From contig NC_088775.1 in assembly GCF_954871325.1 (NCBI RefSeq), positions 36,681,561-36,745,560 on the forward strand: a DNA stretch of 64,000 nucleotides. Reading direction: 5' to 3'. The DNA comes from Gordionus sp. m RMFG-2023 (Eukaryota; Nematomorpha; Gordioida; Chordodea; Parachordodidae). The translations under genes were made by a program, and so were the position numbers. Positions within the stretch are counted from its first letter, which is position 1. Each line of letters opens with the position of its first letter. The notes beneath the pieces are model-generated. The model saw only the letters and a list, made by a program, of their open reading frames with translations, made no database searches and was not told where the DNA came from. Shown here in pieces: positions 50,471 through 61,597 of the stretch.

Positions 50471-51109
50471 ATTAAACATTTTATTTTTAATCCTGCAATA
50501 GATGTAATAAATTTCATATCTTTTCTTCTCTTTTTTATGTGCTTTTAGGAAAGCTATTTTTTTCTTTTTCGAAAAACAGTTTTGAGTTGAATTTTTAATA
50601 AGTTTATTTTTAATATTATTACAAACTACTATTATTTTAAGATATAATATATCAAGGTGGTGGGACCATGGTTGCCATGTCTCCCCCCATCAGCGGAAGA
50701 TTCCCGCAATTTTTTAGTTTACACTCAGATATCTCTCCCGCAAAACTACCGCAATTGGAAATCTCCCGCAAAAATCTAACGCAATTTTTTAATTGCTCCC
50801 AAAATTTTTTAAAAATTTAACGTTTTTAATATGTAAATAATAATTTTGAGACATTAATTGATTATTTTTATATTTTTAAAATAAATTTTAAATATTTATT
50901 CGAAAAACATGTCTAGTTTGTAAATCTCTTTCTATCCTGTTTTATTTTTATCTAATAATAAATCAACATTATTTCATTCATATTAGTCAGTACAGGGGAG
51001 TATATCAACATCGATTGCAATTCAAAAATATTCTCAAAATGAAACTATATTTGCTGAAATCGTATACATCTATTATGTAGTTCAACATTCATAGAGCTCT
51101 ATATATATC

Positions 51110-52870
51110 ATTACAATGTGATCTAATAAGGGAAATATTAAAACATTTCCCTCGATCCTTCGCAATTTCAACAAGAATAAGAACATTTCAATAAAACTGT
51201 TAAAAATTTTTCCTCGGATAGTGAAAAATCCAACAATATAGCTAGCCACATAATGATAAGTATAACTGTTTCATGGTTATCAATGATTTGCATGCCAGCT
51301 TTCTGCGCTGATAATGCCTCTGTAAATTTTGGCAAAAACTAAAACCAATTGGCTGTATATGCCATATATACTACATTATTCTTGCAAGAAGGCAATAAAT
51401 GTACTATCTGTGGATGTCGAAATAATTGTGATGAAATGTTTTAACGAATTTAGTCCAACTAAAAGAGTTAATGAATTAAAAGAGTTAGTGAAGTGGTCTG
51501 ACTTGGAATGGTGGAGTTGTTGCGATATATACCTATCAGGTGGTTGTCATTAATACCTGCCATCGATAGAATTTTAAAATTTTACAAACCCTTAAAAAAA
51601 TACTTCTTAAATAAAGATTTTAAAGGCTGTCCTAAAATTTTGAAAAATTTTTTCTAGTATGAAATGGCAGTAGCTTATTTGGGATTCGTTTCACATGTAG
51701 GATATCTACTGCATGCAGTTAATATTCAGTTGCAATCAGAATATTCTTTATTAAAAATGATTTACAAAATCATGCTACAGCTCTGTTCATCTCTATAGTT
51801 ATAAATTGATAATAAATTTTATGGCGCTATTGCTAAAAATATTATATTAAAATGTTCAAATAATACTCTAATTAATACATTTTTAAATGAAGCAGATATT
51901 TTTATTAAGACAATTTTAGAATATTTGCAATCAAAATTTGATTTTAATAACTCTATTTACAATTGTATAAATATTATGACATTGGAACAGAAACCATCAA
52001 TTGATGGTTTTTATAATTTAATAAATATATTAAAAATACCGAAAGACATTGATGTCTTGTTTGAAGAGATTGTAATTCTCTCTATTTTTTATGATTCGCC
52101 AAAACTTCTCCTTATCTCATTCTAATGCCTCATCCGAGCGCATTTTTAGCCTGAAGAGGACTGCCTGGAAAAAGAAGAGAAGTAGTATTTAAAAACATTA
52201 GAGAACGCGAGCTAATTGTTAAATAATGTATAATATGTCATGCCAGGAATTTTATAATCTCAATAACGACGGTAAGCATTTAGTTCTATTATTTAAATCT
52301 CAAATAAAATATAATTAAGTTATAGCAATGGCGCCATAAAATTTATTGTCAATTTTTAACTCTAAAGATGGACACATCTGCAGCATAATTTTGTGAATCT
52401 TTGTTAAGATTCTTCTGATTGCAACTGCACATTCTACATGTGAAATCATTCCTAAATATACCTCTGCCATTCATTATTGAAAAATAATTTCAAAATGTTA
52501 GGACTATTTAAGAAATATTTTTTAAAGGTTTATAAAATTTTAAAATTCTATCGATGGCGAGTATTAGGAACATATCGCAACCAACATTGTGCTGACTCAC
52601 TTCTGTAAATACACTCTGTTTTTACCAAATTCACTGAGGCATTATCAGATCAGAAAGCTGACATGCAACTTATTGATCATCTCGAATCGGATATATTTAC
52701 CATTATATGGTTAGCTATGTCTATGGATTTTCACTATTTGAGGGGAAAAAATTTAATAGTTTTCTTGAAACGTCCTTAATTTTGTTGAAATAGTGAAGGG
52801 TCAAAAGAAATATTTTAATATTTCCCTTATTAGATGCATCTGTTAGAATTGCATATGTATGCACAGCTTT
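51110..52870. repeat. Inverted duplication of transposase sequence in element D
   Basis: Arm 1 (51110-51850, plus) and arm 2 (52315-52870, minus) share AATAAGGGAAATATTAAAA, CATCGATAGAATTTTAAAAT, TTTCACATGTAG, GCAGTTGCAATCAGAA and ATAAATTTTATGGCGC. Differences are scattered, so the duplication is not recent. Arm 2 keeps about 140 bases that arm 1 lacks. A transcript through both arms would fold into a long hairpin. Confidence 0.85.
51329..52230 (+). pseudogene. hAT transposase relic (element D)
   Basis: From 51425 the plus strand reads VMKCFNEFSPTKRVNELKEL, VKWSDLEWW, IDRILKFYKPLKKYF and YEMAVAYLGFVSHV, then FDFNNSIYNCINIMTLEQKP and, near 52100-52160, SHSNASSERIFS and KRTAWKKKRSS. These correspond to the late catalytic region and dimerisation block of metazoan hATs (WLxLLPAIDRIL, LPHSNAxxERxFS). 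Several frame changes. It is a large share of a full transposase; the N-terminal part is missing. Confidence 0.8.
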
Positions 52871-53691
52871 CAAATCGTCAAGAATTGACCTCCTGAATTT
52901 AGTTTTAAAACATTGATGATATCCTTGCTCATTTTTGTTCTACAAAAGTTTTTATTTATCTTGGAGTCGTTAAATATTATGGGGAAAGATTCTACCCACA
53001 TTGTAATGATTAGTAGCTCTGTGAATGTTGTACTACAAGATAAGTGATTAAAATTGCTGCAACTATAGTTGCATCTGTATTATTTCTTATTTTTATCTGT
53101 ATTATTTCTTATTTTTAGAGAATATTTTTTTTGCAATGGATGTAGGTACACTCTCCTGCATTGGTTATAATAATGTGATTGAACAATAATAAAGAAAATA
53201 ATTAACATTAAAATGAGTACAATATTACCTTATTGTGTACGTGATACGTGATAATTAAGCGCCTATCCATATAATGTTATACACACACACAAGGTAAATT
53301 TCCAATTGCAGATGTCTTACGGGACATTCGCATAAAATATATTTTTTACATTGTAAAATTAAAATCGTTAGTTTTTTTATAAAATTTTATCTTGTTTACA
53401 TTCTTTTATATTTAAAAAGGATCGTTGGTTATTTTATAAATTAATATATTTTAATAAATCAAGATGTTATTTTATTTTGAAAAATAGTTATCGATATTGT
53501 ATTTCTATAAACAAATTATAAAAAATAATAAGCGGATAATTAAGTCAATTCAAAATATTGGCCGAAGGCCTCTCGCAAAAAATTTTTCTTAACAATTTTT
53601 ATATTTCCACCGCAATTTTCATGTTTCTCCTGCATAATACCAAATTTCTCCCGCAATTTGAAAATTTTGACCTGTCAACCATGGGTGGGAC

Positions 53692-55338
53692 CAATGATAT
53701 TAATACTATAAACAGCCGATCGTAATGCTAAAATCAAATTTGAAGTGGCAAAAATTTAATTGAGTAGCAGCCATTTTGTGTTTGGAGCTTTTAGAGAAGA
53801 AACGTATGATAATTTCATAAATTTCAGATTTATTTTTATTATGTATTATATTTATAATCTTATATGTTTTAGGATGAATAAAAAACATTTTTAGAGCATT
53901 TATGGTTATACTGTTTTAATTATTGTCTAATGTAATCAAAAATTAAAATTACATTTTAGGCAAAAATTTAACAGAACTATACTTTTCAATGGCATAAATC
54001 AAGTATTGTAAAAATATGTTATTTAACTTAAATATTTATAGGTCAAGGAAAAATTATGGTGATTATTTGTAAGAAAAAACTACACTTTATACCATATACT
54101 TTTGGTTATAATAATACATTTATTTTATTAGCAGTAAATATAACATATATATAATATTTGTATTTATTATTGTAAAAATTTATAAGGTTATTTTATTTTT
54201 CACAATATACATATTCATTATTAATTTTTGTACTTTAGTGAATTAAATTTAAATAAATATATTTAGAAATGGATAGTTATAATTATTAAGGAATAACATA
54301 ATTCAAAGCAAAAATAAATTATAAAAAGACTGAAAAATTATAAAATATTACCTCTTTTTATTTGCTAAAAAAATAAATACAAAAGAAATTATATCAAAAA
54401 TTATTTTTATATAATTCAAAATATTTATCAATAAAATCATATATATTCAATTTTGTTTTTGGAGTAATTTCTAAAATTCCAAATCACATGTTAAATATTT
54501 TCATAGCAAATCTGACATAATAATTTTTACAAGAAAAAATAGGTTATTAATATAAGCTGCCTCTTTAGATTTAATTCTGAATATCTAATTTGAGATATCA
54601 TACTTATGAAAGGAAATTTTGCTTCCTAAACAATTTTGGTTACAGGCATATGCACTACAATATATTACTATTTTCTTAAAATATAAAAAATATATTATAT
54701 TTTATGATAAATTTCAAATCATAATATATCTTTCCTCACTTTGATTTTTGTTATTGAATATATAAATATAAAATATTAAATTAATTCTTATAAAAAATAT
54801 TTATTCTAACTAGATAAGTCATATATTTGAAAAATCTTAAAGATATTCGTGTATTAAAGAAAATAATAAATCCTTACTTCTCTGGAAATGACAAAATTTT
54901 AAACTATATTCTTATTAGTAGATTTTCTTTTATATTGATTTGTTTATATAAAATATTAAAGATATTCATTAAGTAATAAACTGCAAATGTTAATAAAGAG
55001 CCGGAATATTTAATTATATTCTCATAAAGGTATATATTCTAACTTGCTTAGTCTAATAATATTCATTATGTATTAAACATCACCTTTACTTTCTCTGTAA
55101 ATGTTAATAAAGACCAGAAATTATTTAAATAAAAATTACTTGCTCTAAAAATGTTTTTTTATTCATCTAGTAAAAAAATATGATTATAAATATAATGTAT
55201 AATAAAAATAAATCTGAAATTTATGAAATTATCATACGTTTCTTTCCTAAAAGCTCCAAACATAAAATGGATGCTATTCAATTCAATTTTTGCCACTTCA
55301 AATACATTAATCGGCAGTCTATAGTATTAATGTCATTG
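53692..55338. mobile_element. Element E, long-TIR (about 220 bp) hAT-like transposon
   Basis: 53692-53910 and 55138-55338 are inverted copies (starts CAATGATATTAATACTATA and CAATGACATTAATACTATA; shared GAAACGTATGATAATTTCAT and TTTGGAGCTTTTAG). The flanks are GGTGGGAC (53684-53691) and GGTGGAAC (55339-55346), 7 of 8 matching. The interior has no readable protein and includes two to three loosely repeated units of about 110 bases (54800-55130, GTTAATAAAGAC and TATATTCTAACT words). It was inserted in family A copy 2; copy 3 shows the near-empty site. Confidence 0.85.
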
Positions 55339-55419
55339 GGTGGAACAATATATAAAATCTTAATTGTTTCATCATATCATTCTGGCCCATATTTTCTAGT
55401 TAGAAAATGTTTCATTTAC

Positions 55420-55570
55420 GGCTCGTCAAGACCTGAAGATTTTGTTTGTAGAAGGAACAAAGGTTTAGACATCTATTAACTAAATCTCGGGGCTTAGGCA
55501 ATATTTTTTTGGCTAAAATATTGAGTTAGCCGTTTTTAAAAATCGGCTCAAAACGAGCTTAACAACACTA
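55420..55570 (+). repeat. Palindromic MITE family J, copy 7
   Basis: It ends GAGCTTAACAACACTA, the complement of the family start TAGTGTTGTTAA. The core reads ACCTGAAGATTTTGTTTGTA, GGCTTAGGCAATATT, TTTTTGGCTAAAATATTGAG, TTAGCCGTTTTTAAAAATCG. It lies inside the family A copy 2 remnant. Confidence 0.65.
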
Positions 55571-56849
55571 ATTTCTAATATGGCAGAGCCTGGAGTAAAT
55601 AACAGGCTTCAATATATTTGCATTATTATCTCTTTCAAAGATTTTAGTGTTTTTGTTTTATCAATTTATTCAACATAATAAATTATGATATTAGTTTACA
55701 TCGCGAGTGTCATGGCTATTACTGCAAATTAACCAGAATCTATTATTTGTGTTGCTATGAAATTTAAAATTATTACTACAACGGCGGAGAGCATATAATT
55801 GCATATTTTAGATAAACAATAATGGTCAACTCTGTAGTCGTTTATATATCATTCAAAATGGAAGATAATATTTTAGAAATTTAATATCTCACTACAATTT
55901 TCTCGATTACTTATCTAGCTTCCATTATGTCATCTAAAATGAAGCTCTAACCACCATATAGTTTTATGATTTGGATTGGTCGTGTTTATACTCTCCTCTT
56001 CAAAAATTGGTGATTTGGTTTAGGCCTATATATTTTTCCCTATTAGTCCATTCTATAAAACATTGTCTAAAATGGTAACAGAGAGTTATATTAGTTTGAT
56101 AACCTTTTGTCAATGTAAGTTGCTAAGAATTATATTATTGCATTATGTGGTTTTTAAAAACTATTATCAATTGAGGCATATGTATGAATTAATAAATCTT
56201 TTTTTATCACTTGTAATTCTTTAGAAGCAAATTTTTTATATATCAGCAATCGAAAATATTTTATACTGTAATAAATAGATTTTGTATTAAAAAAATATAA
56301 TTTTTAGAAATGTCTTGTATTGTTTTAATTATTTATATGCCAGTTTGTATGCATAATATAATAAATGACAAAATATGAAATTCCGAATAATTGTTCAGAG
56401 TTAACAAAATATATAAATATAAAACCCGGCCGAAGGCCGGGCAAAAGCGTGCCGAAGGCTCGCAAATTGGGAAACATGGGAGGCAAAGTCCCCCATAAAA
56501 AAAAATTTAGTTGAGCCCCCTGAGATTGTAAAGTAGCGACGCCCCTACTACAAAGTTGACAAATAAACCGGCCCTGGTTATTTACCTAAAACCGTATTTG
56601 GTGTTTTTTTATGATGATCCTATTTTATTTCTTGATAGCGCTAGCCTCATGGCTGGGAAGAAATTTGTTGTCGCAAAGTGAGCACTACATCCAACAATCA
56701 TACCCTTGAACTTATTAGACCGTTTGGAATAAATGGTGTCCGATGCAATAAAAGCGTTATAGGCGTTAATCGCTTTAAAGCTTGACACAATATATAGTTT
56801 ATTATATAGCCAATCTAACAAGAATCAAAATAAAATTTAGATAAATCAA

Positions 56850-57490
56850 TAATGGTTAAAGAAGCGGATATTGTTTATGATGAGGAATATTGTAACGTTT
56901 TAAGCACTGAAATTGCAATAAACAAACTACAAGGGCAGTGTAGCAATGCTATTTATGTTTAAAAGGGATTAGGTAAATTTAAAAATTTGCAATCTTTACT
57001 AAAAGCTATCCAGGATGGTATGGGCAATAGTTTTGGGAAATTTTTTTCTTATGATAAATATTGTGATGTTTTTTTGACATCATTATCACACCCATATAGA
57101 TTGAGTCAGATGATAAAAAAACTATTACTAAAAGAAACATTAAATATAGTACCAATTCTATAAAATCAAGCTCAAACTATAACACTATAATATTAAAATA
57201 AAGGTAATAATGACTATTTATCTTTTAGTGAAACAAATCTTGATGAGTTCAATTTACAAATAATATTGAGCCAGAAGTTTTAAATTATGTTAAAGATCAG
57301 GCTTGATTATTATACTTACATTGAGGAATATTTTTTAAAATAAATACTGCAATACCATCAGCTCTAGTTGAAAGGTTATTTAGTTTTGGCACAATGTGAA
57401 ATACGCCGAAACGGCAAAGGTTTGGTGATAAATTATTTGAAAAATAGATTATCTTAAAAAATAATGAGTTTAATCTATTTAAAATATTCT
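56850..57490 (+). pseudogene. hAT transposase relic, unassigned element
   Basis: The plus strand reads EIAINKLQGQCSNAIYV, then FGKFFSYDKYCDVFLTSLSH and PYRLSQM, then NTAIPSALVERLFSFGTM and FGDKLFEK. In hATs these are the IAxALDxLQGE, LxxxLDPRFK-like and NTALPSSAAVERLFSxGG blocks. Several frame changes. I could not define the element's ends. Confidence 0.75.
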
Positions 57491-57499
57491 TATGCAAAT

Positions 57500-58408
57500 T
57501 AATATTTTAACTTCTGCTAAAATTAATAGTCTTTCTTCCCTGACTATGCTATGAATAGGCTAAAACATTAAAATGCTTGATTATTACAATTAACTCGTTA
57601 TCTTTATCTTTATTTGCACGTTGGTCATAGACCTGCCCAAAGGTGGGCGCACGTGAATTAAATGAAGGCCCATCTTTCATATAATTATGCCGATTTTTTT
57701 CCCAAGGATACCAATATACCTTGTAAGCCAGATATGATATGAGGGTGAAACTACACCCGAGCCATTTATATATGTTTAATAATGAATATAGCAATGAAAG
57801 AAGTAGAATATAACAATAAAAAAGAAAGTCCCTTCTTCCAAAAAACTTATAAATTTTTAATAGGGAAACTGGAAAACCCTGAGCACACCTCTTAATAGAG
57901 AATCCTGACAAAATCAGGTCTTTCCTAATATTTTTTATAAGAAATAACAAATCTTACCTCATTTTATTGTGGATAACCCCAAAAAATTAAGCTATAACAA
58001 CTCTACAGATAAAATTAATTTTTTATAATGCTGAATGATTAATGTTTGCATCATTATTTGTTATCCGTGAAATAAAAATAATATTTTATTCTGTAAAAAA
58101 ATTGATGTTGATTTCTAGCCCTATTTAATATGAGTCAATATATTTATTTTATTCACGTTTTTATATATAAAAAGATGATTATTATACTTTTTTGTATTAT
58201 GATCAATTAAAATTATATCTAAAAAAAAAATTATTGTTCCATTGGCTTATTATTGTTTTTCCGATAAATTTATTGTACGTCTTGAATTTCCGAAATATTT
58301 ATCAAAGAATTTGATAAGGGCCATATCTTTCTGTTAAGAAACAAAAAATGCTATTTATTTAAATTAAAAATATGCCATTCAATATTAATAAAACAATTTC
58401 AATTTAAT
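57500..58408. other. Intergenic, nothing recognised
   Basis: A minus-strand open frame of 133 codons (57549-57950) exists, but its composition is like its surroundings and no motif is seen. The rest is AT-rich. Confidence 0.35.
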
Positions 58409-59390
58409 TTATAGGCCTAACCAAATCAACAATTCTTGGAGAAGAGAATATAAACGATCAATCTAAATCATAAAACTATATAGTGGTTAGAGCTTCCTAC
58501 ATGATGGAAGCTAGATAAGTAATTGAGAAAAAAATTGTGAGATATTAAATTTCTAAAAGATTATCTTCCATTTTTAATGATATATAAACTACTACACAGT
58601 TGACCATAATTACTTATAAACGACTACAGAGTTGACCATTATTGCTTATAAAATATGCAATCATATGCTCTCAGCAGCTGTATTAATAAACTTAAATTAC
58701 ATAGCCACACAAATAATAGATGCTGCTTAATTTGCAGTCATAGCCAAGACACTCACTATATTAACTTATATCAGAATTTATTATGCTAGATAAATTGATA
58801 AAACAAAAACACTAAAAAACTTTAAAATAAATTATGCAAATGTACTGAAGCCTTAAGTTATTTACAAGGCAGGTATGCCATATTAGAAATGAAACATTTT
58901 GTAACTATAAAATAAGAACAAGAGTGATATGATATGATAAAAGAAATTAATTAAGATTTTATATATTATTGTCGCTCCACCTCTAGTTGATATATTATAT
59001 CTTAAAATAGTAGTAGTTTGTAATAATATCAAAAATATACTAGTATTAAAAATTTAACTCAAAACTGTTTTTCAAATAAGAAAAAAAGCTTTCCTAAAAA
59101 CACGTAAAAAAGAAAAGAAAAGTTATCTAATTTATTACATCCATTCTGGGATAAATAATATGTTAAATTTATAAAAATATTTTTAAATAAATAGATGACG
59201 TTAAATATTTGAAAGCAATTTATTGCTCTATTTATTATCAAAAGCATTTATTAGTAAAATTTATTAAAATATTAACTGTAATATATTATATAACTCGTCT
59301 GTAAAAGTGGTATTTAACATAATATTTTACAACAATTATATCTAATAGAGTACAATCTATATGTTTACTTTTTATAAATAAATCTCTTAT
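58409..59390 (+). mobile_element. hAT family A copy 3 (fragment)
   Basis: It begins at TATAGGCCTAACCAAATC, equal to position 1801 of copy 1, and runs through TAGCCACACAAATAATAGAT and AAGATTTTATATATTATTGT. It then continues as in copy 2 (CTCAAAACTGTTTTTC, AAAGCTTTCCTAAAA, AATAGATGACGTTAAAT) to TCTCTTAT, where element G starts. Neither terminal repeat is present. Its value is as a near-empty site: it lacks the LINE, D and E that interrupt copy 2. Confidence 0.82.
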
Positions 59391-59470
59391 TAGTGATCTG
59401 CATCGGGCCTAATTCTTTAAGCCCGGCCCGGCCCGAAATTCTTTTTAAAAAAGTTTAGCCGGCCCGGCTC

Positions 59471-60631
59471 TAGCGTCTTCATGAGCGGGAGGGGTATGAA
59501 CAGTTTGTATCCTATTTTTTTGAGGGGGTAGGGGGTAAGCTGCTTTAATGGGGGTAGGCAGCGTCTACATGACAGGATTTTTACTGAATGCTAACACCCT
59601 TCAAAAACCTTTGCCTACCCCACTAAAAATCCCCGCCGCCTTCGGCGGCGATGTCTCTTTATCATTATTTTCACCTATTTATTTATTGATACTCTTTTCA
59701 AATAATTTATAAAGGATAACTTGAATTAATCTATCTCTACTACCAACTATCGATATTTTGTGAATAAAAGAATTTATTTTTTAGATAATAAATTTAATTA
59801 AAACCTCCATTATTCACAATGAATTAATTATTATGGCATTATGAGCTTGCTGAAATATCTAAACCTATTAAATTACATTTAAAAGGAAAGTTTATTTGCA
59901 AAACCATGTGTATGATTATTTGCAACATATAGATTTGGTCGATGAATTGTATTATAATAATATTATAATAAAAGTATTAATTTTTACAGCATTAAATTTT
60001 GTCTTATTTCATCTCAAAATTTAATAGATAACCCCCCAAAAAAATTTATTCTACCCCCATTAGCAGCTTACCCCCTACCCCCTCAAAAAAATAGGATGCA
60101 AACTGTTCCAACCCCTCTCGCTCATGTAGACGCTGGGGGTAGGATAAATTTTTTGGCGGGTTATCTATTAAATTTTGAGATGAAATGAGACAAAATTTAA
60201 TGCTGTAAAAATTAATACTTTTATTATAATATTATTATAATACAATTCATCGACCAAATCTATATATTGCAAATAATCATACACATGGTTTTGCAAATAA
60301 ACTATCCTTTTAAATGTAATTTAAAAGGTTTAGATATTTCAGCAAGCTCATAATGCCATAATAATTAATTCATTGTAAATAATGGAGGTTTTAGTTGAAT
60401 TTATTATCTAAAAAATAAATTCTTTATATTCACAAAATATCGATAGTTGGTAGTAGAGATAGATTAATTTAAGTTATCCTTTATAAATTCTTTGAAAAGA
60501 GTATCAATAAATAAATAGGTGAAAATAATAATAAGAGACACCGCCGAAGGCGGTGTGAATTTTTTAGGGGGGTAGGCAAAGGTTTTTGAAGGGGGTTTGC
60601 ATCCAGTAAAAATCTTGTCATGTAGACGCTG
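59471..60631 (-). mobile_element. MITE F, copy F2 (host of F1)
   Basis: The ends are TAGCGTCTTCATGAG and the complement of CAGCGTCTACATGACA, flanked by a perfect 8-bp duplication CCCGGCTC (59463-59470 and 60632-60639). Without F1 and its duplication the element is 576 bp. One end has a GGGGGTAG array, the other a CCGCCGAAGGCGG hairpin. No coding; non-autonomous hAT by its duplication length and terminal form. Confidence 0.92.
59559..60135 (+). mobile_element. MITE F, copy F1, inserted in F2
   Basis: A 577-bp copy with ends CAGCGTCTACATGACAGG and the complement of CAGCGTCTACATGAGCGA, flanked by a perfect 8-bp duplication GGGGTAGG (59551-59558 and 60136-60143) derived from F2. Oriented opposite to F2, so the two form a long inverted repeat. 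The copies look about 95% identical by eye. Contains the GCCGCCTTCGGCGGC hairpin. Confidence 0.94.
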
Positions 60632-60740
60632 CCCGGCTCGAACCCAAAATTTTTTAAAAAAGTTTTGCCGGCCCGGCCAGAACCCGATTTTTTTTTAAAA
60701 AAAATTTACCGACCCGGCTTGGCCCGAATTTATAATATAA

Positions 60741-61597
60741 AAATTAATTTTTATAATTACTCAAAATAAAAGACATGTTATATGTCGTTTAGTTTCAATA
60801 ACTAAAATCAAATTTTTTTCCCCTGGTTTGAAATATAATCATTTTTTTCCACAATTAAAAAAATTATTATTTTTATTAAAGTTAATTTCTAGAAGTATAT
60901 TGAAATGATAAAAATACAAAATCTACATCACTTTGTGAATTGAGGAAGGGTTGTATTAGTGGAGAAGGATTTATAATTTTTCCCGTAGTTAAGGCTCTGG
61001 ATTGATAGCAAAGATTTTAATCTTAATAATTAATAAGATATAGACATCAAGCCTTTTGATATTTATAATTTTAAGTTATATATAAAAAAAAATTGCATTA
61101 ATTTTCCTTTATTTTATAACTAATAATTGTATTAGATTAATTGTTGAATAATATAAATTATAACGTGTATTATTCATATTACATCTTTATTTTAGTTTTA
61201 TAAATTATAACTTGTATTATTCATATTATATCTTTATTTTAGTTTTCCTTACAAATTATATTTTCATTTTAGTTTTACTTTAAGTTAAACTTTTTATATA
61301 TATTCTAATTTCATTTTTGTAAAAATGTTATATAAATGATATGAAAAAGAAAAATAAGACAGATAAAAAAAATAATGTTTTTACTTTTCTTCATGGTACC
61401 CCGGGTGAGGATGGCAAAAAAAACTCGCCACTATGTGTTATATATTTATTTATTTTTCTCTTCCATTTTTTTTAATGGTGAGATTTTACACTTTAACATG
61501 CGAAAACATTAAATAAATAATAAAATAAAAAATTATTTTTTTTTTCCACATAATTCTATATAAAGGTGGATAATTTTCGAAAGGTAAATAATATTAG
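60741..61597. other. AT-rich flank upstream of the Gypsy element
   Basis: It probably includes the left long terminal repeat and leader of the element that follows, but with the right end outside the window I cannot delimit it. It contains the 47-bp tandem repeat at 61154-61247. Confidence 0.35.
61154..61247 (+). repeat. 47-bp tandem repeat, two full units
   Basis: TAAATTATAACGTGTATTAT begins unit 1 (61154-61200) and TAAATTATAACTTGTATTAT begins unit 2 (61201-61247). They differ at two or three bases. A partial third unit follows. Confidence 0.85.

Larger units (their letters stand above)
50667..53683 (+). mobile_element. hAT element D with an internal inverted duplication
   Basis: The ends are CATGGTTGCCATGTC and the complement of CATGGTTGACAGGTC, flanked by a perfect 8-bp duplication GGTGGGAC (50659-50666 and 53684-53691). 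Both subterminal regions repeat CTCCCGCAA and ACCGCAATT words. A broken transposase lies on the plus strand. The segment 51110-51850 is present again, inverted, at 52315-52870, separated by about 460 bases that hold the transposase C-terminus. It is inserted exactly at the left target duplication of element E. Confidence 0.92.
48055..56547 (-). mobile_element. hAT family A copy 2, exploded by nested insertions
   Basis: The outer ends match copy 1: CAGTGACGTCACTAGGGG at 48055 (right end of copy 1) and, complemented, TAGGGGCGTCGCTA ending at 56547 (left end of copy 1). The flanking 8-bp duplication is CCACAAAG (48047-48054) and CTACAAAG (56548-56555), 7 of 8. Family A sequence occurs at 48055-48411, 49566 to about 49982, 50470-50666 and 55339-56547. 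Between these pieces sit later insertions at 48412-49557, about 49983-50470, 50667-53683 and 53692-55338. Removing them leaves about 2.2 kb, in line with copy 1 (2.6 kb). A MITE-J copy (about 55420-55570) lies inside as well. Confidence 0.85.
59391..60740 (+). mobile_element. Element G (family H-like), interrupted
   Basis: It starts TAGTGATCTGCATCGGGCC next to family A copy 3 and has repeated GGCCCGGCCC/AAAAAAGTTT units on both sides of the F2 insertion (59391-59470 and 60632 to about 60740). The pattern and start resemble MITE H at 25261. The right terminus was not identified, so the end given is where the GC-rich units stop. Confidence 0.6.

Noticed and set aside
49755-50660. The LINE fragment taken as a longer element reaching 50660
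   Set aside because: Comparison with 58977-59390 shows that both flanks are hAT family A sequence; only about 49983-50470 is LINE.
57549-57950. 133-codon minus-strand open frame
   Set aside because: Base composition matches its AT-rich surroundings, there is no recognisable motif or splice context, and it lies between transposon relics.
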